Positions 1 through 5,633 of a stretch of DNA of 15,410 nt are shown piece after piece. The stretch covers positions 1 through 15,410 of the forward strand of contig WGFP01000212.1 of the NCBI GenBank assembly GCA_015492195.1, read 5' to 3'. Below the pieces are notes generated by a model. That model searched no databases and had not been told where the DNA came from. It worked only from the letters and a program-made list of their open reading frames with translations. The translations under genes were made by a program, and so were the position numbers. Position 1 is the stretch's first letter, and each line of letters starts with the position of its first letter. The stretch comes from Acidiferrobacterales bacterium. Its GTDB lineage: Bacteria; Pseudomonadota; Gammaproteobacteria; Acidiferrobacterales; Sulfurifustaceae.

Positions 1-950
1 CGCCGCGGCTCGACCAGTATGCCCGTCGTGCCGTTCTCCACGGCCTCGGTAATACCGCCGACCGGCGTCGTCACCACCGGCAGGCCGCACGCCATCGCCT
101 GCATGAGCGCCTGCGGCACGCCCTCGTTGGCATAGGAAGGTAAAACGAAAACATCCATCGCCTGCAACCAGGGTAATACCTCTTGCTGATTACCGGGCGT
201 CACCACGCGCCCGTTAAGTCCGAGCGCGGAAATTTGATCGTTGATGGCCCGACGTTGCGGGCCGTCGCCGATGATCAGAAGCTTGGTATCCTTATCCGCC
301 AAGCGGGCGAAGGCTTCGATAAGGTAGCTGTGGCCCTTCCAACTACGGAGCGTGGCGACAATGCCGATGACGGGTATCGCAGGATCCAATCCCAGGCGCA
401 TGCGCGCTTCCTTTTTGTCGCCGGGCCGAAACAATCCGGTATCGATACCCGTCGGCACGGAGGTGATGTGCTCCGGTGGGAATCGGTTTTCGCGAATCAA
501 TTGCCGGCGCAGGTTCTCGCCGGTGGTCACGATATGCCGGGTGGCCTGGCAATAGAGCCAGCGCGTCGGCAGGTTTTTGGGGACGGCAGCAGAAATATGG
601 CGCGTGCGCACCACGGGAGGCGCCTTGGCAAGCCATATTGAAGCCAACGCCACCAGCCAGCTGTCCGTGGAACTGTGGGTATTGATGACATCCACGGGCC
701 TTTCCTTAAGCCAGCGGTACATGGCGCGCAGCCCCATTAGGTTCTTGCGACCGATGGGCATCGCGGTTACCGGCACCCCGCGCGCCTTTGCCTCCTGGTA
801 AATTCTGGCCTCCGGCGGGCACAGCAACGTCACGGCATGCCCGCGTTGTAACATTCCCGCCGATTCCGTGAGGATGCGGATCTCCTGCCCGCCCCATCCC
901 AGGGACGCCTCGGTATGAACGATCGTAAGGGGATCGCGTTCAGTGCCCAC
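1..950 (-). CDS. Glycosyltransferase family 4, LPS/cell-surface glycan (3' end outside window)
   Basis: I translated this frame directly; it is open from the left edge to a GTG at 948–950, giving 316 codons plus two bases. The stop lies outside the window. The N-terminal half has the GWGGQEIRILTE motif (residues 18–29), typical of a GT4 subfamily that begins with an 'HTEAS.GWGGQE' strand-loop. The C-terminal GT1-type domain shows VIGIVATLRSWKGH (194–207), LLIIGDGPQRR (224–234) and NEGVPQALMQAMACGLPVV (275–293), where the second acidic residue of the usual E-x7-E pair is Gln. No in-frame ATG exists before residue 33, so GTG is the best start; no convincing ribosome site precedes it. It overlaps the end of the upstream GT4 gene by 11 bases, implying translational coupling. 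It probably transfers a sugar from a nucleotide donor to lipid A-core on the cytoplasmic membrane face. The exact sugar cannot be read from sequence. Confidence 0.9.
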   Translation of the reverse strand, partial: MGTERDPLTIVHTEASLGWGGQEIRILTESAGMLQRGHAVTLLCPPEARIYQEAKARGVPVTAMPIGRKNLMGLRAMYRWLKERPVDVINTHSSTDSWLVALASIWLAKAPPVVRTRHISAAVPKNLPTRWLYCQATRHIVTTGENLRRQLIRENRFPPEHITSVPTGIDTGLFRPGDKKEARMRLGLDPAIPVIGIVATLRSWKGHSYLIEAFARLADKDTKLLIIGDGPQRRAINDQISALGLNGRVVTPGNQQEVLPWLQAMDVFVLPSYANEGVPQALMQAMACGLPVVTTPVGGITEAVENGTTGILVEPR

Positions 951-2085
951 TGTCGTTATGTCTGATGAGACTCATATAGAGTCCGCGCAACTTATTAGCC
1001 ATATCCGCCACGTTCATAGACTCGACCGTCCGGCGCGCCGCCTTGCCTTGCGCTTCCTGTTCTTCCTTCGACGTCAAACGCCGCATGGCCTGCACCAGTC
1101 CGGCTTTGTCCAAGGCGTCGCAGGTAAACCCGTTTTTCCCATTTTCGATCAGCTCCGCGGCGCCGCATTTCAAACTGGTGATGACCGGCAAACCGCTGGC
1201 CATCGCCTCCAGCGCGACATTCGGAAAGGGATCATAAAGCGTGGGCAACACCAGTACATCCGCCGCGCCGTAAAACGGCCCGACGTCCGGGTGGCTGCCG
1301 GCGAAATGGACACGCCGCTCCATGTTGAGACGTTTTGCCCTTGATTGATATTTATTAAGTTTTTTGTCCCTGCCTACCACCAGCAAGTGAGTCGACTCGG
1401 GCAACGCCGCCATGGCCTCAAGCAAAATCGGGATGCCCTTGCGCTCAAATCCGGAACCGACAAAAAGAAAAAGCGTGGCATCCGGAGGAATTCCGTAGCG
1501 GGAACGAACCGCCATGCGGTGTTTCTTTAAATCGGGATGAAAACTGTCCGTGTCAACGCCGCTGTAAATCACGTGCAGTTTTTCCTCCGCCACCCCGAAG
1601 TAGCGCCTGATCTCCTCTTTGACCATGAGTGAGTTGCAGATGACCGCGCGCAGTCGCGGGCTTGTGAACAACGCCTTCTCCGCCGCCTTGACATAGGCAT
1701 GATAGGGATTGAGCGCGATGGCCAAACGCCGCGGCCAACCCAAAACGCGGCGGCGCTGCCTGAGCCATTCGCGGTGCACGCCGTCGCCGGCGCGATAGAC
1801 ATCGCAACAGGCAATGCGTTCATGGGATTGCACCAGATCGAATTTCTTTTGCGCAAGCTTGCGGCACACACAGCGCGCAAAACCAAGATCGCGCCAGACC
1901 CTCCCCAAATAGAACGGATTACAGACCAGAACATCAAAGCCTGCGCCCGCCGGCCACTCGCGCGTGATCAGCGTCACCCGTACCTCCTGGTCTTGAAGCG
2001 CCGCCAGCGCCCGCGCTATAAAACGCTCGGCGCCGCCGTCTTCGGCGTAGCGGCCGCGGATCAGCGCGATGGAAAGCGACTTCAT
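940..2085 (-). CDS. WaaG-like GT4 glycosyltransferase, LPS core
   Basis: A 381-residue GT-B glycosyltransferase. The N-terminus (MKSLSIALIRGRYAEDGGAE) has the GG-x-ER acceptor-side loop seen in WaaG-type enzymes. The donor-binding half contains VGSGFERKGI (209–218, Arg215/Lys216 for the nucleotide-sugar phosphates), LLVVGRDK (234–241) and YDPFPNVALEAMASGLPV (284–301), in which Asp285 and Glu293 form the E-x7-E-type pair. Length matches WaaG (about 370). The open frame continues to 2352, but that extension is the shadow of waaQ and is rejected: homology starts at the ATG at 2083–2085, which overlaps the waaQ stop codon as ATGA. An AGGAG lies 14 bases upstream, so expression probably relies on coupling to waaQ. 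By context it would add a hexose to heptose of the inner core. WaaG itself is plausible, but other core GT4 enzymes look alike, so I give no symbol. Confidence 0.92.
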   Translation of the reverse strand: MKSLSIALIRGRYAEDGGAERFIARALAALQDQEVRVTLITREWPAGAGFDVLVCNPFYLGRVWRDLGFARCVCRKLAQKKFDLVQSHERIACCDVYRAGDGVHREWLRQRRRVLGWPRRLAIALNPYHAYVKAAEKALFTSPRLRAVICNSLMVKEEIRRYFGVAEEKLHVIYSGVDTDSFHPDLKKHRMAVRSRYGIPPDATLFLFVGSGFERKGIPILLEAMAALPESTHLLVVGRDKKLNKYQSRAKRLNMERRVHFAGSHPDVGPFYGAADVLVLPTLYDPFPNVALEAMASGLPVITSLKCGAAELIENGKNGFTCDALDKAGLVQAMRRLTSKEEQEAQGKAARRTVESMNVADMANKLRGLYMSLIRHNDSGH

Positions 2086-3167
2086 GTAGCCGAAATCATC
2101 TCCTGGACCGCGGCCAGCACCGCTTCCATGGGAATGTCCGTCAGGCACTCGCTGACCTTCCCCCCACCGCAGCCGTCTTGGCCGCAGGGACGGCAGGCAT
2201 GGTCGGAGGTGATCACCCGTGATTTGGCCTGCCACGGCCCCCATTCGAGATCGCCGCTTGGCCCGAACAAGACGACGACCGGCGTCTGCACGGCGGCGGC
2301 GATATGCATGGGCACGGAATCCACGCCGACAAAACACTTTGCTTGCGAGCACAGGGCCGCAAGCTGTTTGAGGCCGAGCCGGCCGGCTAGATTGACCACG
2401 GGATTGTCGATCTTGGCGATGACACGTTCCACAAAATCCATTTCATGTTTGTCGGGCGCGGCGGTGACGATTATTTTTTCACCGGCCTTGTGCAACGCAT
2501 TAATCATGTCGGCGTACTTTTCCGCTTTCCAGCATTTAAACAACCAACGCGAGGTCGGATGCACGTGAATAAAACCCTCGGCGCCGATACCGTGTCGCTT
2601 CAGCAGTTCAGCAACATATGACTTTGCAACAGCATCGACGGCAAGCACCAAGCGGCGTTCATCGGCGTTCGGATAGATTCCGATTCTTCGCAGGGCGTCC
2701 AGATGGATCTCCACGGTATGCCGCGGTCTGGCGGGTACGGGATAGAGGTGAGTGAAGCTTGCGCGCCACAACCGGCCGCGTTTCGACGGATAAGCGCGCG
2801 CCACGCTGTAACGAGCGCCGAGCAGGCGGGCGAGCACGGCGCCACGGGGGTTTTCGGTAAGATGAACGATCAACCCGTAGCCCCTGGCGCGCAGGTCCTG
2901 CAACAGGCGCCACTCGTGCCGCATGCGAACCAATGGTCCATGCGTTTTCCAGGCGCGGTCGATTGTGAAAATGGTGTCGATGGCGGGATGACCGCTTAGC
3001 ATCTCTTGCGTGTCCTTATAGACAAGGGCATCGAGTTCGAGGTGCGGCGCATGGTTCTTGAGGACGCTGAAGACCGGCGAGGTAAGCAACACGTCGCCGT
3101 GATGGCGCAATTTGATCACCAAAACCCGTTTGACAGCGGATAGATCGACTGCGTCCTTTAGTAGCAT
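2082..3167 (-). CDS. waaQ: Lipopolysaccharide core heptosyltransferase III (RfaQ/WaaQ family)
   Basis: A 361-residue GT9-family enzyme that adds heptose to the LPS inner core from ADP-heptose. Visible motifs are VLVIKLRHHGDVLLTSPVFS (15–34; Asp25 is the conserved acid near the acceptor), HPTSRWLFKCW (203–213; characteristic of the RfaQ branch, including the Lys that contacts ADP-heptose phosphates) and VGVDSVPMHIAAAVQTP (280–296). A cysteine cluster, C325-x2-C328-x4-C333-x7-C341, lies near the C-terminus, similar in placement to the one in WaaF and possibly structural. Three bases separate its ATG from the waaF stop, and its own stop overlaps the next gene's start, so it is the middle of a compact operon. 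The ribosome site is weak. The RfaQ-type signature makes this assignment stronger than WaaC, which I do not see elsewhere in the window. Confidence 0.93.
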   Translation of the reverse strand: MLLKDAVDLSAVKRVLVIKLRHHGDVLLTSPVFSVLKNHAPHLELDALVYKDTQEMLSGHPAIDTIFTIDRAWKTHGPLVRMRHEWRLLQDLRARGYGLIVHLTENPRGAVLARLLGARYSVARAYPSKRGRLWRASFTHLYPVPARPRHTVEIHLDALRRIGIYPNADERRLVLAVDAVAKSYVAELLKRHGIGAEGFIHVHPTSRWLFKCWKAEKYADMINALHKAGEKIIVTAAPDKHEMDFVERVIAKIDNPVVNLAGRLGLKQLAALCSQAKCFVGVDSVPMHIAAAVQTPVVVLFGPSGDLEWGPWQAKSRVITSDHACRPCGQDGCGGGKVSECLTDIPMEAVLAAVQEMISAT

Positions 3168-3170
3168 CGC

Positions 3171-4265
3171 TCAAACCATAGCAGAAAGCGCCTCCAGAAC
3201 CATCCCCGGTGCGATCTCCTTCAGGCAGCGCAGGTGCCCCAAGGGACACTCGCGTTTGAAACAGGGGCTGCACGACAAACCCAGATACATGACCTTCGCC
3301 TTGTCGCTCATGGGGGGCGTATGTCCCGGGTCGGACGAGCCGTAGAGCGCGACCACCCCGCAGCCCAGCGCCGCGGCCACGTGCATGAGCCCGGAGTCAT
3401 TGCTGACGACGGTCGTGGTCAATGACATGAGATCGATGGCCTCGGCAAGCGAGGTTTTTCCTCCGAGGTCAAGGCAGCGCCCTTGAACCCGAGACTGAAT
3501 CGCGCGCGTGATGGGAGCATCCCTTTCCGAGCCGAACAGCCACACCTCCCAGCCTTCGTTGAGCTTCGCTTGCGCCACCTCGGCAAAGTATTCCGCCGGC
3601 CAGCGCTTGGCCGGTCCGTACTCCGCCCCCGGGCACAGTCCCAGCACCGGCGCAGTGGGAGGCGTCCGACCCAAACGCGCGAGGACTTCCAGGGATTTCC
3701 CTTTCCGGACTTGGAGGCGCGGCACCGGGATATCGGACGGCAACGGCTCGCCGGCCTCCAGGCCGAGACTGACAAAGCGGTCCACCGTGCGCGGAAGCGC
3801 GGCTTTGTGACGCGGGCCGTCCTTGGCCCGCGCCCTTCGGGCGTCGCGTGCGCGGCGTCCAAATCTACTCCCGGCAGATTTGTCGAGCCTGCGGATATCG
3901 TTCAAAAGCCCGAAGCGCCACTCACCCAGAAAACCGGTGCGCCGGCGCGCGCGCGCCACGAACGGCACGATGGCGGACTTGAGTGAATTGGGTAAAACAA
4001 CGGCGCGGTCATAGTTGCGTGAACGCAATGCGCGCCCGATACGGATGCGCTCGCCCATCCCAAGCTCACCGTGTTTGAGCGCCAACAGAACCGTTTCATT
4101 TACCTCCGGCATGCGGGACAACAGCGGCTCGGTCCAGGCGGGGGCGATGACATCAATGCGGGAGCGGGGGTTGCGCTCTTTGAGCAGCGCGAACAGGCTC
4201 TGGGCCAACACCATGTCGCCGACCCACGCCGGGCCTACTATAAGAAATTTTATTTGCTCGTTCAC
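3171..4265 (-). CDS. waaF: ADP-heptose:LPS heptosyltransferase II, with a 25-residue insertion
   Basis: A 364-residue GT9 enzyme that attaches the second heptose of the LPS inner core. Motifs include FLIVGPAWVGDMVLAQSLF (7–25; Asp17 catalytic by family), LPNSLKSA (91–98), LCPGAEYGPAKRWP (210–223), SNDSGLMHVAAALG (288–301) and the cysteine-rich SCSPCFKRECPLGHLRCL (331–348). Family members read ...LNDIR.LDK then .ALPR.VDRF; here Ser130–Lys154, an Arg-rich stretch of 25 residues, is inserted between them. Without it the protein would be 339 residues, close to the E. coli length of 348. The inserted DNA matches an element inside dsbD (see repeats). The start codon is a GTG lying inside an intergenic palindrome, with no clear ribosome site; it is the only sensible start because homology begins within five residues. 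Gene order glnE–ilvE–waaF is as in Pseudomonas. Whether the insertion is tolerated is unknown; it falls between conserved motifs. Confidence 0.95.
   Translation of the reverse strand: MNEQIKFLIVGPAWVGDMVLAQSLFALLKERNPRSRIDVIAPAWTEPLLSRMPEVNETVLLALKHGELGMGERIRIGRALRSRNYDRAVVLPNSLKSAIVPFVARARRRTGFLGEWRFGLLNDIRRLDKSAGSRFGRRARDARRARAKDGPRHKAALPRTVDRFVSLGLEAGEPLPSDIPVPRLQVRKGKSLEVLARLGRTPPTAPVLGLCPGAEYGPAKRWPAEYFAEVAQAKLNEGWEVWLFGSERDAPITRAIQSRVQGRCLDLGGKTSLAEAIDLMSLTTTVVSNDSGLMHVAAALGCGVVALYGSSDPGHTPPMSDKAKVMYLGLSCSPCFKRECPLGHLRCLKEIAPGMVLEALSAMV
3804..3883 (-). repeat. Structured repeat element inserted in frame in waaF (copy 1)
   Basis: The 75 bases 3804–3878 encode exactly the 25 residues (130–154) that interrupt the WaaF family alignment. 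TTTGT occurs at 3804–3808 and again at 3879–3883, a possible target-site duplication. The element holds an AT-rich inverted repeat (3860–3866 with 3876–3882, CAAATCT/AGATTTG), a short CGCG-TG-CGCG dyad (3845–3854) and a GC-rich stem (3811–3818 with 3825–3832, eight perfect pairs, six-base loop). The core, on the coding strand GAAGGGCGCGGGCCA followed by GGACGGCCC, recurs in dsbD at 13379–13403. Seen directly: the shared sequence and the dyads. Inferred: that it is a mobile or self-spreading element comparable with Rickettsia palindromic elements. Confidence 0.8.
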
Positions 4266-4365
4266 CGCAAAGATGCAGAGTACGCAAAGAAAACACTATT
4301 TTAAAGCAATCTTTGCGTTTTCAGCTCTTTAAATACCTTTGCGCCCTTTGCGCCTTTGCGGTGAA
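4261..4365. repeat. Imperfect intergenic palindrome, 'ACCGCAAAG' family, copy A
   Basis: Two 30-base arms (4261–4290 and 4336–4365) are inverted copies matching at 24 of 30 positions; both begin TTCACCGCAAAG when read inward. The loop is about 45 bases. The palindrome fills essentially the whole 102-base gap between the zinc-finger gene stop (4368) and the waaF start (4265), and the left arm contains the waaF GTG start codon. A related palindrome lies at 5550–5630. There is no U-run after either arm, so it is not a classical Rho-independent terminator, though an RNA hairpin upstream of waaF is possible. Repeats of this general type are common between genes of environmental proteobacteria; their mechanism is unknown to me. 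Confidence 0.8.
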
Positions 4366-4367
4366 AA

Positions 4368-4577
4368 TTACTTATCCTTTAGCACGTAGACCGCCCCGCA
4401 GTAGGGGCAGCGCTCCTCCCCGCTCTTTTCGATCGGCAGAAAGACACGGGGATGGGAGTTCCACAGACTCATGCCCTTCATCGGGCAATGCAGCGGCAGA
4501 TCGGCCCGCGTGATTTCATAGCGGTTCTTCGCATTAGGCTGAATCAATTTTTCCGAATTTGCATCTGCTTGAATCAC
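4368..4577 (-). CDS. CHCC zinc-finger domain protein (NDUFS6-like small protein)
   Basis: A 69-residue protein with the C-x10-H-x14-C-x2-C arrangement of the zf-CHCC family: Cys31, His42, Cys57 and Cys60 (within LHCPMKG, WNSHPRVFLPI and ERCPYCGAVYVL). In mitochondria the same fold is the complex I subunit NDUFS6/NUMM. The role of the free-standing bacterial proteins is not established, so I assign only likely zinc binding in the cytoplasm. The start is a GTG with a good AGGAG six bases upstream; an ATG further upstream runs immediately into a stop. It lies 24 bases after ilvE on the same strand, so the two are probably co-transcribed. A small zinc-finger gene between ilvE and LPS genes fits the context expected for gammaproteobacteria. 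Confidence 0.9.
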   Translation of the reverse strand: MIQADANSEKLIQPNAKNRYEITRADLPLHCPMKGMSLWNSHPRVFLPIEKSGEERCPYCGAVYVLKDK

Positions 4578-4601
4578 GGTACACTCCTATCTCATTGTCC
4601 T

Positions 4602-5525
4602 TCACTTAACCAACGTCAACCACTCGGGATACCGGGCTCTGCGGCCGTGCACCTGGTCGAAGTACAGCGCTTGCAGTTTTTCCGTTACCGGACCGCGTTT
4701 GCCGCCGCCGATGACGCGCCCGTCCAGCTCGCGTATTGGCGCCACCTCCGCCGCGGTGCCGGTGAAAAACGCCTCATCGGCGATATACACCTCATCGCGC
4801 GTGATGCGTTTTTCCCGCACCTCGATGCCGGCCTCCCGCGCCAGCCGGATGACGGTATCACGCGTGATGCCGTCGAGCGACGAAGTGAGATCCGGGGTGT
4901 AAATCACCCCGTCGCGCACAATAAAAAAGTTTTCACCGCTGCCTTCGGCGACATAGCCCTCGGTATCAAGCAGCAGCGCCTCGTCACAGCCGCAGGCCAA
5001 TGCCTCGTGCAGCGCCAACATGGAGTTGATGTAATGGCCGTTGGCCTTGGCGCGGCACATGGACACGTTTACATGATGGCGGTTAAACGACGACGTGTGC
5101 ACACGGATGCCGTTTTTCACCCCGTCTTCCCCCAGATAGGTGCCCCAGGGCCAGGCCGCGATGATCATATGGACCTTGAGATTATCGGCGCGCAGCCCCA
5201 TCCCTTCCGAGCCGTAGAAACACATGGGACGGATATAGCCGCTTTCCAGTTTGTTCTCGCGCACCACGTTGGTGATTGCCTTATTGATCGTCTCCCTGTC
5301 GTAAGGAATGGTCATCTGCAGAATATGTGCCGAGCGGAACAGGCGGTCGGTATGCTCTTCAAGACGAAAGATGGCGGTGCCCTTGTCCGTCTTGTAGGCG
5401 CGCACGCCTTCAAACACACCCATGCCGTAATGCAGGGTGTGCGTCAGCACATGAGTGGTGGCCTCGCGCCAGGGCACCAGCTTTCCGTCGTACCAGATGA
5501 CGCCGTCACGGTCTGCCATCGACAT
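4602..5525 (-). CDS. ilvE: Branched-chain amino acid aminotransferase
   Basis: A 307-residue class IV (fold type IV) PLP enzyme that interconverts Leu, Ile and Val with their 2-oxo acids, using glutamate/2-oxoglutarate. Lys160 in CRAKANGHYINSML (158–170) is the expected PLP Schiff-base lysine and Glu194 in GYVAEGSGENFF (190–201) is the conserved PLP-nitrogen contact. Other family landmarks are HTLHYGMGVFEGVRAY (29–44), SGYIRPMCFYG (95–105), DGITRDTVIRLA (218–229) and EAFFTGTAAEVAPI (251–264). Length is typical (IlvE 309 in E. coli). The ATG at 5523–5525 has a GGAG eight bases upstream, favouring it over the second ATG two codons later. It sits between glnE and the zinc-finger gene, the same order as around Pseudomonas ilvE. 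A long frame on the opposite strand is a shadow. Confidence 0.97.
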   Translation of the reverse strand: MSMADRDGVIWYDGKLVPWREATTHVLTHTLHYGMGVFEGVRAYKTDKGTAIFRLEEHTDRLFRSAHILQMTIPYDRETINKAITNVVRENKLESGYIRPMCFYGSEGMGLRADNLKVHMIIAAWPWGTYLGEDGVKNGIRVHTSSFNRHHVNVSMCRAKANGHYINSMLALHEALACGCDEALLLDTEGYVAEGSGENFFIVRDGVIYTPDLTSSLDGITRDTVIRLAREAGIEVREKRITRDEVYIADEAFFTGTAAEVAPIRELDGRVIGGGKRGPVTEKLQALYFDQVHGRRARYPEWLTLVK

Positions 5526-5549
5526 CGCAATATCTCCAAAAAATATTAA

Positions 5550-5630
5550 TTTTCACCGCAAAGGCGCAGATGACGCGGAGATTCAAGAACAATAATCTTT
5601 CTGCGTGCTCTGTGATCTCTGCGGTTCAAA
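5550..5630. repeat. Imperfect intergenic palindrome, 'ACCGCAAAG' family, copy B
   Basis: The left arm starts TTTCACCGCAAAGGCGCAGA at 5551. The right arm, read on the other strand from 5630, starts TTTGAACCGCAGAG. The left arm matches the left arm of the palindrome at 4261 in 24 of 30 positions, so they are the same family. The element occupies most of the 108-base gap between the glnE stop (5634) and the ilvE start. Any ilvE promoter must lie in or beside it; I see no clear -35/-10 pair. Confidence 0.72.
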
Positions 5631-5633
5631 CTC

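Noticed and set aside
2086..2352. An 89-residue N-terminal extension of the WaaG-like gene
   Set aside because: The extension is Arg/Gly-rich, overlaps the waaQ 3' end in another frame, and WaaG-type homology begins at the ATG at 2085.
4261..4365. The palindrome as a Rho-independent terminator
   Set aside because: The loop is about 45 bases, pairing is imperfect and there is no U-run after either arm.
4452..5549. A 365-codon open frame on the plus strand
   Set aside because: It lies opposite ilvE and the zinc-finger gene, both clearly identified; no motif or ribosome site supports it.
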